The notes under the pieces were generated by a model that saw only the letters and a program-made list of their open reading frames with translations, was not told the DNA's origin and made no database searches. Shown here in pieces: positions 32,548 to 56,519 of a stretch of DNA of 64,000 nucleotides (positions are counted from its first letter, which is position 1; every line of letters begins with the position of its first letter). Made by a program: the position numbers and the translations under genes. This DNA comes from Glandiceps talaboti (Eukaryota > Hemichordata > Enteropneusta > Spengelidae). The DNA lies in NCBI RefSeq assembly GCF_964340395.1, contig NC_135560.1:23626675-23690674 (forward strand). The letters are read 5' to 3'.

Positions 32548-34388
32548 TAAATAGACAACACCTGTTGACTATAGATCTTATTTTATATAGATTATACGTG
32601 TACACCAGAAATAGTCTGCAGTATAAACTTATCAATAGATTCGAATTCTTACTGTCACCTTTTATTTCCATGACGGTCTAATTAGCAAAATGTAAGTGTA
32701 CTTCAATCAAATCATTCACTCAGAAATAGTATAAATATCACAAAATGAATATCATTATACCTTGGTACAAGATAAAAATGCCCACGTGACATTTTTGATA
32801 AAAAGTGTTACTGTACGTGGGCTGAGATACTAAGGAAAATCTTTAATCTGTCATGACTTGTTTGAAACAATTGCAGTATTATGAAAGCTGTGTTATCTTT
32901 GTAACGGTATTGCACAAGTTTTGTGTCCGCATCTCGAGAAATAGCCCTGAGGGTAACTCGCTTTTATCATGTTAATGAAAGGTATTCACCGGCAAAGAAT
33001 GTTACGCTATGTTTTCTCAAAAGATTTTGTTTTGGGGAATGTAGTGTACGTGTAAGCTTTGATGTAGACTACACGGAAAACTGAGGAGGTCAATCAACAT
33101 AAATGATTTACACTGTTACCTCACTCTCGTTTGATTTGCAAACATAAATAGCCACCAGCGATCAGACACTCGAGACTGACGGACATAGATAGATGTACGT
33201 TGTATGGATGAACTGGTAAGTTAAGACACATATATATGGTATAGGACTGTCTCTAGTACTTTAGTTCTTCTCTGGTTGAGACTTTAAGTACCCCACCCAC
33301 TTATAGCGAATTATTAAGGAGTTGTAAACTAAACTAAATTCAAATAATTGTTGTTGTCGTTTTTTTAAAATCGAAAACTAGGTTTTGTTTAAACATATAC
33401 CGGTGTACAAGAAACTGGTTTACTCTTCTCATATCCATTCGTGTCTGTCATCAATCAGCAAATGCTTTCTAACCTTTATACACCTGCTTTTCATTTGTGT
33501 TTTGTACACTAGGATGTTCTGTTCATGTTCAATGTTCGATTCTAAGTCCAAAGTAAACTCACCTCAGTATTACTTTGACTATTTGGCAATTTACCGTCAA
33601 CGGGTCATCAATATGAGGAATAAGTTCGTATTCAATATTTTTTTCTCTGGAGTAAAATTGTCAAATTGGCACTTCTCACAGTAGTCTTCCTTGTTGTAAA
33701 AAACGACAGAATTTATACTTATTTGTTATTTTGTTATTCTTTTCGTTTGGGTGCTGTACACGTAGTTGTAACACTAGAATCATTGTATTTCATCCATGTC
33801 ATTTGAACCTGCGGTGAAGGAGACATAACATGAATTATACAATGGACAATGAAGAGTTGACATGCTTTATAGCTACCTGTTGAATAGTCTCTATTGTTCC
33901 AACTAAAATGCCCTCTTTGTTTAACTTATGTAGCTTAAATGAAGCGTGTTGCTAAAACTGGGTTACACCAAAGAGAGCCAGTATAAGGTTGCAGAATGAA
34001 TGACCCAAATGCTGGTTATAACCATTGACGTTGGTGAAAGTCTTTCGCCAAACGGCTATGTTATAACCTACCTATATTACATACAAACGCAATATACTGT
34101 AACAACCCCTGTCAGATGATAGGACTTTTATGTATGTAGTGAACATATTCACGGCCGAATTACTTTTTACCTCTATGGTCCGAGGCTATTTTCTACTCTT
34201 CAGGATGTCTATTGTGTAGACACAGATTTATCGTTAATCTCCTGAGAACTTTCTATTCAGTGATCCATAAAAACGGAAGATTTCAAGAGTCGGTGTGTTT
34301 ACAAAAACTCTTTGTTTTGTTCTCACTGAACCGTCTTCTGGTCGCTTAGAATGAAACTTTAGTAAAATTAACACTTTCTTGATTTGGG

Positions 34389-34463
34389 TAGTTTGTTTGT
34401 TTGTTTGTTTGTTTGTTTGTTTGTTTGTTTGTTTGTTTGTTTGTTTGTTTGTTTGTTTGTTTA

Positions 34464-34518
<55 letters not shown>
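34389..34518. repeat. (GTTT)n(GT)n microsatellite
   Basis: About 18 GTTT units then 26 GT units, 310 bp upstream of the STRA6 start codon. Confidence 0.97.
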
Positions 34519-34519
<1 letters not shown>

Positions 34520-34831
34520 ATGTGTATATTTGTCAAAATATGTGGTTGTTAAATTAACCATGAAGAATAATGAATAACTGACGGGGGTGGGGGTGGGGGG
34601 TTGTATAAATTACTCCGTGGCATCGATACCAAAGCACGATATATTTATTACAAAGTCTATTCCCACGATTTGATCAACCTTTCAGGAATGTACCACTGTG
34701 AAAGCATGATTAACTGGTCTATAACATTCACTTAATTTCAAGAGAGAAACAAATCAATACTATATGACAGCACTTGCGAGTGTAGTAACGTTAACGTTGG
34801 TATTTAACTCAATGACTACTTCACAACAGCC

Positions 34832-45521
<10,690 letters not shown>

Positions 45522-45849
45522 TCTACATCAACGTTAATTTTACAAACTCTCTTTTGATCTTAATTATGTCATTCTATTCACTATTTTACTCACCAAGTGA
45601 AGTTAGTTTAAAGAGATGGTTTGCCATTGGTACACACAGTGCCATTGTCATGCCATTATATATTTTATAGTATTATTACTATTATTATTATTATTATTAT
45701 TATTATTATGCGGATACACTGAATTCCAGATCAAACTGCCGATTTGACATTTCCATTCATTGAGTCGCATTACTTATCATTAATATTTTCAAAACAAACC
45801 TCGAGATTCATTTTAATGACTTTATGACTGGAGATGACAGTATCATGCA

Positions 45850-46105
45850 ATATAATTCAATGTGACACAACATATGCCAAGCCCTTGTTTGTAGTTCAAT
45901 GAATTGCAAAATGTGTAAAATGTTTGTTATTGTACGTTCAATGACAAACATTTTTACACATTTTATTTTTTTGGCTTTTTGCAAACACAGACTGAGACAA
46001 TGTTGTTTCACATTTATTGTTCAAGTAGGACGCCATGATAAAATTGTTATATAAATTAAATATCAAAAATAAATACCCAATCCTCATCCATATGGCTGCT
46101 TTACA
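45850..46105. mobile_element. MITE family alpha, diverged copy 2
   Basis: Shares AAATGTGTAAAATGTTTG, TTATTGTACG, a TCACATTTATTGTTCAAGTAG-like arm and TCATCCATATGG with 23575-23928. The left end is eroded. Confidence 0.7.
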
Positions 46106-47530
46106 GAGGTCAAATAATGTTTCGGATCTCTTTACAGCTTTGGATGCTTGTCTCTGACCATCTATACTAATACACCAAACTTTACAGGTATTAACTAGAT
46201 ATCTAAATTATTTAATTTTTCATTTTTGTCTTTTTCTGACATAATATATGTTGTTGATTTTAAAGGGGCTTCTCATTCTTATATCAATGCTACTCTACTA
46301 ACTGAAAACATTTTCAATCATCAGTGTGTTGTTACTGAAATAGTAAATACAAAAGTTAGTGTTTACATAAAATGATTTTATGAAACACCCTTGAGCATTT
46401 TAATCACTTTTACATGTAGTTGCTGCCGCAGGTTGCGTTTTAATCATTTTTATGGTGTATTTTTTATGTGCATTTTGTAGACCGACTGTAGATGAAATCA
46501 GACTATGCTATTTTTTAGTGCCAAATGTAAGTCTATAGTTACATAGGGCTCACATAACAAACTTGTCCCCCCACCCCTTCTTACCTTAAACAAAACTATT
46601 TCACCATTCATTAGTTATTATTATATTGATAAAATTTGTAACAAAAAATTTAAAAGTTGTGGTAATTCATTAATAAAAACATAATTTCATATTTTACACA
46701 CAGGAAGTTTTTACATATATTAACCATTGGGAATATTAACTTAATGTGAAAATGTGGGTATTTTTATTTTTCAATTTTACAAATTGTAATAATGACAGTA
46801 TTTATATGAGACTGAAACTACATGTCATATTGGGGGGATGCATAGACAATCATTGAAAATGGAAATATTTTGTTTGGTGATTTGTCACTTTTGCCACTTC
46901 AAAGATGTAGAGCTTAATCATTAAAAGGAACATCACTTACTTAAGCATCCAATCGATGTGGTCATAGACTTTTTGGTGAACTGTTCACTCTTTGGGCTAT
47001 GCTTGATATGCTAGAGTTTTCGTTCGCATTAGAGTAAAATATGGAAAATAAGAGCTTAGTATATTTGGATTGAGAAGTGGGAAGAACATAAGGAATGATT
47101 GCAGTTGAAAAACTGAAGGCTTAATGTAGTTTATAGTTCTTTTCAAATCATTTCTTTGACAGCAGCTGAAGAAAAGACTGATGGGAAAATAGCGAGAGAA
47201 AAGCTGGCGACAAACAAAAAAGGCTTACAGGATAAATGCACTGACATGTATGAATATCAATGGCAATGAATATCATTTAAAAATTCACGTTTTGAAAATA
47301 AAATAAAAGTATATTATATTAAGCAAGATATTGGTCTCGATAGTTTGTTTTGTAATTTGACATTTATGTGTAATGTATGTGTTCGTATAAACACCAAGAA
47401 GGATCTCCATATTAAAGAATGACATGTAAGGCATTTGCTGTGTTACTGTGTCACTGTACCTAGTACTAGTAGTGACTTTCTTGAGATGTTAAATCTTGTT
47501 ACAAATCATACATTGATTTCACTCCCACCC

Positions 47531-47545
47531 CCCTCTCTTTCTCTC

Positions 47546-47627
<82 letters not shown>
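47531..47627. repeat. (TC)n microsatellite
   Basis: About 95 bp of TC, 150 bp beyond the LSM6 stop codon (gene sense). Confidence 0.97.
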
Positions 47628-47630
<3 letters not shown>

Positions 47631-47776
47631 TAAAGGAGACATCAGTATTTGGTTTATGTTCATTTATCACATATATTCTATCAAACACCACCCTTAAAAG
47701 AACTACATGACATAAATATAAAAAAACTTTTCAACTACAAATGTATTTTGCTAACAGCTAAAGGACATTGTCAAGA

Positions 47777-49375
47777 TCAATACTTCCTCTTCTGTGTGCT
47801 GATGTACAAAACTGAAACAAAAAATATAGGAAATTATGAATTATATCAGTTAGGTGGTACAATGTAGTGTAGTGGTCATTGATCTAGTCCTCACTACTAC
47901 CAAACCAGAGTGACTATAGCGTTTCAGTTAGGTGGCACAATGTAGTGTAGTGGTCATTGATCTAGTCCTCACTACTACCAGACCAGAGTGACTATAGAGT
48001 TTCAATTAGGTGGCACAATGTAGTGTAGTGGTCATTGATCTAGTCCTCACTACTACCAAACCAGAGTGACTATAGAGTTTAAATTAGCCAGCACAATGTT
48101 TTTACTACAAATTGCACAAATAAAACACACACACATGAACTGCTACATTTTATCTCACCATCAACACATATAAGCAGTGCTGTGTTTGCGACTTCCTGGT
48201 TTCATAAAACAGTTATGTTTTTCCTTGGGCTTTACCCTTGGGAAAGTCTGTGTTGGGGCGAGTCACAGTCCCTCGAGGAAACAGATGTGCGATGATGCTC
48301 TCGTGATCAGCCAACATGTGTATAACGTTGCTTTGTGTTCACAGCGAGATAAAATCTATCATTTTATATGCTTGCATGCAATCGGTGTCTGTATTTTGTG
48401 TATGTAATTCATAACAAAACACGTGTGAGATGTTAAAAAAAACAGTGCTGCCTAATAGAAACTCTCTGGTCACTTTGGTTTGGTAGTATGCTGAAAGCTG
48501 GCTAGCCCTAGTCATAATTTGTCATCAAGTTTTTTTCACAGCAGATTAAGTTTTCCACCATAGGTCTTACCATTGTTTCCTCTAATAAATGCGTCTCCAT
48601 ATTTGTTTTTCAGTTGACCATTCACATATTCTTCGGTCTGTTCCAATGCAATGTTCATATAACCATCTAAACAGGCTAAGACCCCTGCAATGTGTTAAAA
48701 GGATTATTTCCTTAGGTAATGATAGACAATTATTATATGAAACAAAAGCAATCAGTGTATGAAAATGTTTGGGCTTTCAAATTTCCTAAAATCAAAGTAA
48801 TTTACAACCTACACTATAGAGGGCGCCCTCTTCACTGACACTCCAACTTGCCCGTGTTTTTAGTACATATGGTTCCCTCAAACTATAAAATACTTTTTAT
48901 TTTTTTGTTACTCCATGCACAAGCCAAATGTTTCACTTGAGGTGTAAGGCTTAGGGTAGTTCAAAGCTCAAACTGGGACCACAAACTGAGTCTCCCAGTT
49001 TCACCAAAACCTAATCTGGGACAGTCCTAGTTCTAGTCTGGGACCAATCCCATCCAATCTGGCACTAGTCCCAGTGTCAGTCTGGGACCAGTCCTAGTTC
49101 TAGTCTGGGATCAGTCCAAGTTCCAGTCTGAGACCAGTCCCAGTTCCAGTCTGGGTTGTTTGCCTTTTGGGAAGGAATTCAGTTTACATGTCTAGGTTCT
49201 TGAAGTACTGCTCGTTTGTCATAACTATTTTCAAATAAATTAAAGTGACTAGAATGATGTATTGATGCTGACACAATCACCTACCTCTGTAATCCACTCC
49301 AGAGTTTAGCTTAACCACTACTGGTCGGCCTATAATCTGTTTTAAAAAATCACTTGGGGTTTGTTTTCTACTCAT
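47777..49375 (-). CDS. LSM6: LSM6, U6 snRNA-associated Sm-like protein (complete, 3 exons)
   Basis: Exons 49285-49375, 48571-48684 and 47777-47811 give 240 nt (79 aa; human 80). The protein reads MSRKQTPSDFLKQIIGRP, then VVVKLNSGVDYRGVLACLDG (Sm1), YMNIALEQTEEYVNG, AFIRGNNVLYIS (Sm2) and TQKRKY. Near-identity to vertebrate LSM6 makes this a firm call. LSM6 is a subunit of the LSM2-8 ring on U6 snRNA in the nucleus and the LSM1-7 ring in cytoplasmic mRNA decay. Introns hold a 78-bp tandem repeat and a GTCTGGGACCAG repeat. A 5' non-coding exon probably ends at the donor 50221-50226. The gene is convergent with STRA6. Confidence 0.97.
47847..48100. repeat. 78-bp tandem repeat, about 3.2 copies, LSM6 intron 2
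   Basis: Units begin CAGTTAGGTGGCACAATGTA and include CTAGTCCTCACTACTACC. Very similar copies, starting 36 bp from the acceptor of LSM6 exon 3. Confidence 0.95.
48985..49145. repeat. Degenerate about 30-bp repeat in LSM6 intron 1
   Basis: Five to six imperfect units of CTGGGACCAGTCCTAGTTC. Confidence 0.8.
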
Positions 49376-50220
49376 CCTGCAGTGTCGTCACTAAATTTGA
49401 ATCTAGATGACAAAAATTACAAAAAAAGTATACTAAAACATAGATAATCTAGTGATCCCAAAAAACTTACGATATGGTTGCCAGTGTGCAGGGCCCTTGT
49501 GTTCTTTGGACACATGGAGATTATCCTGAGGGAGCTGTCATTTCGTGGGGGGGGGGGGCAGTTGTCACTCAAAAATCTGACATACACAAGGAGGTCCACT
49601 GTAAAAATAACAATAGGAAAGACAGGGGCCTTTTCATTTTTAAAGTAAATCTGCAATTTCTGTAACCCTTAATAGCTTCCTGGGTTAAGGATTACAATTT
49701 GCAAACACTCCTGTTGTGGGAGGGGATATCCTTTCCACAAACACCTAACCCCCCCACCCCCTATAGCTGCTTGATTATCAAACTGATTATCAATATATGT
49801 TTGTAGACTGAAACACAACTTATTACTGACACTGTTTGCTCTGAAGGATGGAAACTCCACTTGAACAATGACAATACAAAAGTCAAAACCCAAAACTTAT
49901 CACTAACTAGTGACTTGTGTTTTCATTCACAAACACTTGATTCATAGTCGAAAAAAACTTGTTTATTTCGTATCATGAGCATCCTTGAATGTAGCATATT
50001 ACATTAGCTCAAGAGTGACTAGACTGGGGTACAATATTCGGGGTCCTACACTTGTCAATAAATATACTAATTATCACATCGGCTGATGCACGACTTTGTC
50101 AACACGTGTGTTTTGCATTAATGCGGTGTGATTATTGATTCAATCCTACGAAAGATCCATGGCAACTTTACTTATGATTAAAATGATATTTGGTGGGTTG
50201 TTTAAAGAAAGTATTTGAAC

Positions 50221-50340
50221 ACTTACCAGTAGAATGAAGCGTTATAAACAGGTTTGTTAGCTAACTCAAATCAACCACCGTAGTCTATCACGTGATCAAA
50301 TACTTCCGGGTCAGGTTGGAACTTGACCCGGAAATGAGAT
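50221..50340 (-). promoter_or_regulatory. Probable LSM6 5' non-coding exon end and promoter
   Basis: A minus-strand GTAAGT donor at 50221-50226 precedes the coding exon by about 850 bp and could end a 5' UTR exon. Just upstream are the perfect palindrome TCACGTGA (50288-50295) and an inverted pair ACTTCCGGGTCA / TGACCCGGAA (about 50302-50333), the former matching ETS-family (GABP/ELK) sites, typical of housekeeping promoters. Motifs are seen; promoter function is inferred. Confidence 0.45.
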
Positions 50341-50545
50341 AAATAAGTTGTCGACTGCTGCTGTACGAGATGGAATGTTGTGGTAGGTATTTACCTGGTA
50401 TTTATTTATTTACAAGAATATACATGGTAACTGTGGTAGGCATTGTAAACATTGATTAATGTCGTGGAAGGTGGGTTAGGTTTAGTACTAGCCCTGCATG
50501 TGTCACTTGTTGTGTGGGTTCGTTTCAAAATTTCCGGCTGGCCTT

Positions 50546-50656
50546 ACTTGCAGACGAAATCGGGACTCGATTATCATGATTTTAACAATGTCCCTCTCCT
50601 TCTCCGGGGCATTGTCATAATCGCGTCCCATACACCGTCTGCAAGCACGACAATCG
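50546..50656. mobile_element. MITE family gamma, copy 2
   Basis: Hairpin with TTGCAGACG at the left and CGTCTGCAAGCACGAC at the right; the arms carry GGACTCGATTAT and ATAATCGCGTCC. Homologous to 28368-28523 in reverse orientation. Followed by (AAACT)n. Confidence 0.65.
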
Positions 50657-51250
50657 ACCCTCTAGCGTAGAGGGCATGTTATTACTAAACTAAACTAAAC
50701 TAAACTAGTTTATGCATGATCGAGTGTTTGTCCAGTGTGATAATCTCCCAGCAGATGAGAGATAAAGCAAACTGTTAATGTAAGTGATCTCCTGCCAGTT
50801 TTAAGATAAGGGGTGTTTTAATTAAGATAAGATTAGAAGAATGGACAAGGCGTCTTTATTTAGTCAATAAAGCAAGGAGAGAATTACATACAGCCTCAGA
50901 CTTTTAGTGGTCTGAGATCAACAGCTGAGAGCAAAGTAACCAGGGAAAGAAAAAGAAATAGTTTTAAAACTCAATGAGTCAATTGATCAATATCACACAT
51001 AACGTAAGTTATACTGCACCACAAAAATTGATCAATCAATCATTCAACCAAATAATAAATCAATCAATCAATACATCAACCGATCGATCGATCGATCAAT
51101 CAGTTACATGCTCGCTGCTCCCTGTGCTCCGATGCTACAGTTGTCCCTCACCTCACAGATTTACTATGTTCCTAGATCCTCAAATTTTCAATTGTCATCC
51201 CGATTCACCAATTTGATCACAGTCCTTACAAGCTGATTATACCACTACCT

Positions 51251-51252
<2 letters not shown>

Positions 51253-51286
<34 letters not shown>

Positions 51287-51468
51287 TACATACAGACACA
51301 CATGCACACACAGACACACAGGCATACACACACATACATACATACATACATACATACATACATACATACATACATACATACAGACACACATGCACACACA
51401 GACATACACACACATACATACATACATACATACATACATACATACATACATACATACATACAGACACA
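51253..51468. repeat. (CA)n(CATA)n compound microsatellite
   Basis: About 215 bp; the CATA runs and a CAGACACACATGCACACA spacer are themselves duplicated. Confidence 0.97.
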
Positions 51469-51860
51469 GAAACAGATCAAATTAGAAACTATATCAAGTT
51501 TATTCACAAACTTAACATACTACTTGCATTGATAAAGTTTTAAAGTTTATTCACAAAATTAACACACTACTTGCATTGCACTTGCAGTTTGTTACAGATA
51601 AAACTTTTTGTTTGAAAAATAAAACATTTCAGCAGAGCTGTCAACAAAGTGATTTTCTAGAAATATTACTTGATTCTCTCATCATTTGTGAAGGTTCAGC
51701 TGGCTGCTAATATAACATCATAGTCCAATAAAGATTCTCCTGGTTTATGTACTTTATATGTACACTTTGAAGGTTGTTTCAGTTCAATTGGTTTATGATG
51801 TTATATTTGTTATCAATATACACTACAAGAAAGTTTCTAACTATAATGCCTTTAGATTGA

Positions 51861-52700
51861 CCAATTGCCCATAATGTAGCTAATGGGTACCACATTGCCC
51901 ATAATGTAGATAATGGGTACCACATTGCCCATAATGTAGATAATGGCTGCCAATTGGCCATAATGTAGATAATGGGTACCCTATTGGCCATAATGTAGAT
52001 AATGGCTGCCAATTGCCCATAATGTAGATAATGGGTACCCTATTGGCCATAATGTAGATAATGGCTGCCAATTGGCCATAATGTAGATAATGGGTACCCT
52101 ATTGGCCATAATGTAGATAATGGGTACCATATTGGCCATAATGTAGATAATGGGTACCCTATTGGCCATAATGTAGATAATGGGTACCATATTGGCCATA
52201 ATGTAGATAATGGGTACCCAATTGCCCATAATGTAGATAATGGGTACCCTATTGCCCATAATGTAGATAATGGGTGCCAATTGCCCATAATGTAGATAAT
52301 GGGTGCCAATTGCCCATAATGTAGATAATGGCTGCCAATTGCCCATAATGTAGATAATGGCTGCCAATTGCCCATAATGTAGATAATGGCTGCCAATTGC
52401 CCATAATGTAGATAATGGCTGCCAATTGCCCATAATGTAGCTAATGAGTACCCAATTGCCCATAATGTAGATAATGGCTGCCAATTGCCCATAATGTAGC
52501 TAATGGGTACCCAATTGCCCATAATGTACATAATGGCTGCCAATTGCCCATAATGTAGATAATGGATGCCAATTGCCCATAATGTAGATAATGGGTACCC
52601 TATTGCCCATAATGTAGATAATGGGTACCATATTGGCCATAATGTAGATAATGGGTACCATATTGGCCATAATGTAGATAATGGGTACCCTATTGCCCAT
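51861..52700. repeat. Minisatellite D, 29/30-bp unit, about 28 copies
   Basis: Unit CCCATAATGTAGATAATGG followed by GTACCCTATTG or CTGCCAATTG. Two unit types (GGTACC-containing 30-mer, GCTGCCAATT 29-mer) occur in blocks. Because the period is not a constant multiple of three, its ORFs are accidental. Confidence 0.97.
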
Positions 52701-53366
52701 TAACATTATTGCATTTTGCCTTTTTTCCTCAGATTGTTTTGAAACATAAGACTGCAAAATTCCTAACAGAAATTCTATAACTGATGAATGACTAAACTGA
52801 AGAGATTGAACCATTTTTCATTGAACCACTTTCCCAGACTAAATTTTAAGTTAGTATAATCGCTTTTTGTATAGAAAATACAGATCCAAGCAGGGGAGAG
52901 TAAACATATATTTGAATTCTACCAGGGGTAAATATATAAACTGTAACTTTTGTCAAGAATTTTACAATCTGACTGTCATTATTTTGGGCCTAAAATGATT
53001 AGAGAGATTATGATAGGTAACAAATTGTAATCCACCTAAATAAATAAATGCATGGTAAATTCTACTGTTTTATCTCTGTCTGTTTTAGTGATGAATCAAT
53101 GTACTTTTTATTGTTATTATTCAGTCATTTCATGACCTTATCAACACAATAGGCTAATATAGTAAAATAGACAGAATATAAAAAACAAAGAAACAAAGCG
53201 TCTTATAATTATACTCCATTTTGTAACACTACGTGTTATAGCAGCATTTGTCAATTTTCATTTACAGCAAAAATAATGAAACCTGAAACAAACATTGCCT
53301 GGCACGACAAAAATCTAACAAACATTGCTTCTTTAATCATCTGGCTACACTTTCTTTGCACTGACA

Positions 53367-54118
53367 GTACAGTGAGGTACATGATCACTTAAATTTACAA
53401 TGACCATATAAAGGTAAACCTAATGTACAGTGAGCTACATATTCAGTTAAATTTACAAGGACCACATAAAGGTAAACCTAATGTACAGTGAGCTACATGA
53501 TCAGTTAAATTTACAAGGACAACATAAAGGTAAACCTAATGTACAGTGAGCTACAGGGTCAGTTAAATTTACAAGGACAACACATAAAGGTAAACCTAAT
53601 GTACAGTGAGCTACAGGGTCAGTTAAATTTACAAGGACAACACATAAAGGTAAACCTAATGTACAGTGAGGTACAGGGTCAGTTAAATTTACAAGGACAA
53701 CACATAAAGGTAAACCTAATGTACAGTGAGGTACATGATCAGTTAAATTTACAAGGACCACATAAAGGTAAACCTAATGTACAGTGAGGTACATGATCAG
53801 TTAAATTTACAAGGACCACATAAAGGTAAACCTAATGTACAGTGAGCTACAGGGTCAGTTAAATTTACAAGGACCACATAAAGGTAAACCTAATGTACAG
53901 TGAGCTACATATTCAGTTAAATTTACAAGGACCACATAAAGGTAAACCTAATGTACAGTGAGCTACATATTCAGTTAAATTTACAAGGACCACATAAAGG
54001 TAAACCTAATGTACAGTGAGCTACATATTCAGTTAAATTTACAAGGACCACATAAAGGTAAACCTAATGTACAGTGAGCTACATATTCAGTTAAATTTAC
54101 AAGGACCACATAAAGGTA
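53367..54118. repeat. Minisatellite E, 58-bp unit, about 13 copies
   Basis: Units begin GTACAGTGAGCTACATATTC, continue AGTTAAATTTACAAGGACCA, and end AAAGGTAAACCTAAT. Some units carry a 2-bp insertion (GGACAACA). Confidence 0.97.
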
Positions 54119-54454
54119 TTAAGACCTAATTGCTTTCAATGTTGGTGTGTTCATTCTCTGACATCTAAACTGTAACAATTCTTCTTCAGGTTTTGTCATG
54201 CCAGATGATAACATGTGGAAACGTTAATTTATTTTTTTGTCGGTCAACAAGATTTAGCAAGATCTCTGAGATTTTGTGTAGTCAGACGTTAATTTGTAGC
54301 AATGTTGGTAAGAGTTTTGTCAGGCCAGATGACATTTTGTTTCATGTTTCATGTTTCATGATTGTCATTGTATAATTGATAATATTAATGTGAAGGTGTT
54401 AGAGAACTCTAGTAACAGGGGTGGATATTTGGCATATCCTAGTAACAGAGGGAA

Positions 54455-54585
54455 AAACAGGTGTTACCTTGTACCACTGGGGGTATTTGGTGTTACCTAG
54501 TACCATGGGGTATTCAGTGTTACCTAGTACCATGGGGTATTCAGACAGTGTTACCCAGTACCACAGGGGGTATTCAGTGTTATTG
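54455..54585. repeat. Imperfect about 28-bp repeat
   Basis: Four to five units of GTGTTACCTAGTACCATGGG plus GTATTCA. Confidence 0.8.
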
Positions 54586-55524
54586 CAGTAATATCAGGTA
54601 ATACAGTTACAAATAGTGTAATCTTGAATTATTACTGGTCAAAAAAAGGCCAGGATATCACAAATAAACTTATGATAATACATAGTATCCTTAACAAAAA
54701 TAATCTCAAGCTACACTGTTGGGTGTTGTAAATTACGTTAAAATTTCAAACAAATTATAAATGAGAATGGATTTGTCATTTCAGAAAGCATACTTTTACA
54801 ATATTAGCACCATATTAATTTAAATAATACAGGTAATTCACTTTGTTAATAATCTAGTCAAAATGTCTAGTAAAAATAAATAGTCAGGAAAAAAATGGTG
54901 AACATAATTTATGATAATACTAATCACAAAGTAACCTGATACAACTGATTCCAAAATCTCGACAAAAAAAATAATTTTTTTTTTGAGAATCAAAATATGA
55001 CATGATTACAATAGAGTAAGGTGAAAATATTTTAGAAATTATAGATATAAGTAAATATTTGATATAAATCTCTGAAGACACATTTAGTTTCATTTAAATT
55101 GCAAATTTAAAGTAAATTATTCCATAAGATTATAATTTTGTCAAGATGTCCAACTGATTTTGATTTGTTTTATTTAACTACAAATGTAGTTTCTAATAAA
55201 GTTAGTTTTTAATGAACTAAGTTAGCCTAGCATAAGCTAGGAAAAATCCAATGTATGGTAAAGCCACAAAATGAAATAATTTAGTGAAAATGATATGTTC
55301 GGAAATTATATAATAGAGTTAATATCAATACTTTAAACCTGCACTGGACATTTTTTTTATCAAGTATCCAAAGATTTATTCACTAAAATCGTTATATTTC
55401 TTTTCAAAAAACTACCTATATTATATATAATGTTTGATTTTATATGCAACAGTGTAGTAACAGGTTTGTTAATCTTGAACAAAAGCTTTTGAATCTTGGC
55501 CCATGTTAGTTTGATTTGCCCCGA

Positions 55525-55716
55525 TGTCTGTATATGGTAGTGTTCATTCAATATTCAACATTGTGGCACTAGCTAGGTCATATTGTCAGTGTCTATATAT
55601 GGTAGTGTTCATTAAATATTCAACATTGTGGCACTAGCTAGGTCATATTGTCAGTGTCTATATATGGTAGTGTTCATTAAATATTCAACATTGTGGCACT
55701 AGCTAGGTCATATTCT
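55525..55716. repeat. 65-bp tandem repeat, 3 copies
   Basis: Units begin TGTCTATATATGGTAGTGTT and include GGCACTAGCTAGGTCATATT; almost identical. Confidence 0.95.
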
Positions 55717-55879
55717 TTTAGTCACAGCACTCATCACATATTACTTCATGGCATGTCTCACGAATTTATGGTCAAATTGAACTTGGTCTGGTTACTGGAG
55801 GTATTGATGTTAGGGTCTGTACCATCAAATACAAAATAATGCTTTATGTATTCTTGTTGTGCCGTGGGTAGAGCTATGC

Positions 55880-56310
55880 ATACAGTTACCTATAGATGAG
55901 TCAATACACCTTAGGGTGTACAGTGTACATCTACACATACATAGTTACCCATAGATGATTCAATACACCTTAGGGTGTACAGTGTACGTCATACATAGTT
56001 ACCCATAGATGATTCAATATACCTTAGGGTGTACAGTGTACATCTACACATACATAGTTACCCATAGATGATTCAATACACCTTAGGGTGTACAGTGTAC
56101 GTCATACATAGTTACCTGTGGATGATTCAATATACCTTAGGGTGTACAGTGTACGTCATACATAGTTACCCATAGATGATTCAATATACCTTAGGGTGTA
56201 CAGTGTACGTCATACATAGTTACCCATAGATGATTCAATACACCTTAGGGTGTACAGTGTACATTTACACATAGTTACCTATGGATGATTCAATATACCT
56301 TAGGGTGTAC
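55880..56310. repeat. 54/63-bp tandem repeat, about 8 copies
   Basis: Units contain ATAGTTACCCATAGATGATT and CCTTAGGGTGTACAGTGTAC. Length variants differ by a TCTACACATA insertion. Ends about 210 bp from the receptor stop codon, so may lie in its 3' UTR. Confidence 0.95.
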
Positions 56311-56519
56311 AATATTGAGAAGTCAACAGTTTCAAAAAAATGTTCCAGTTGCAGCCAGTGCAGCTATAACATGTCTTTGACAGTCTTGTTGAAATGAGTC
56401 TCTCAGTGCAGTATATACATGTATTGACATTCTCACTGGACTCAGTGTATGGGATTGTAGATAAACTAAATGGGTCTCTCAGCACATGAGATTGTAGATA
56501 AACTCACTGGATGACTATA

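Larger units (their letters stand above)
45522..47776. other. Intergenic between STRA6 (+) and LSM6 (-), convergent
   Basis: Contains an (ATT)n tract (45677-45710), a diverged MITE alpha copy (45850-46105) and a (TC)n microsatellite (47531-47627). The rest is AT-rich with no ORF of note. The first plus-strand AATAAA after the STRA6 stop is at 46068-46073, inside the MITE copy. Confidence 0.55.
50657..56519. other. Gene-free, satellite-rich interval
   Basis: Between the LSM6 5' end and the receptor stop codon no coding exon was found. The interval holds AATC/GATC runs (51045-51100), a CA/CATA microsatellite (51253-51468), minisatellites D and E, and smaller tandem arrays (54455-54585, 55525-55716, 55880-56310) in AT-rich DNA. 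The part nearest 56519 is the receptor's 3' flank. Confidence 0.6.

Noticed and set aside
33385-33684. 99-codon ORF in the STRA6 upstream region
   Set aside because: No domain, no splice context, composition like surrounding non-coding DNA.
50452-50670. 72-codon plus-strand ORF next to the LSM6 promoter
   Set aside because: Largely MITE gamma sequence; no domain.
51779-52814. Minus-strand ORFs with IIYIMGNW repeats
   Set aside because: Products of minisatellite D, whose mixed 29/30-bp period does not keep one frame.
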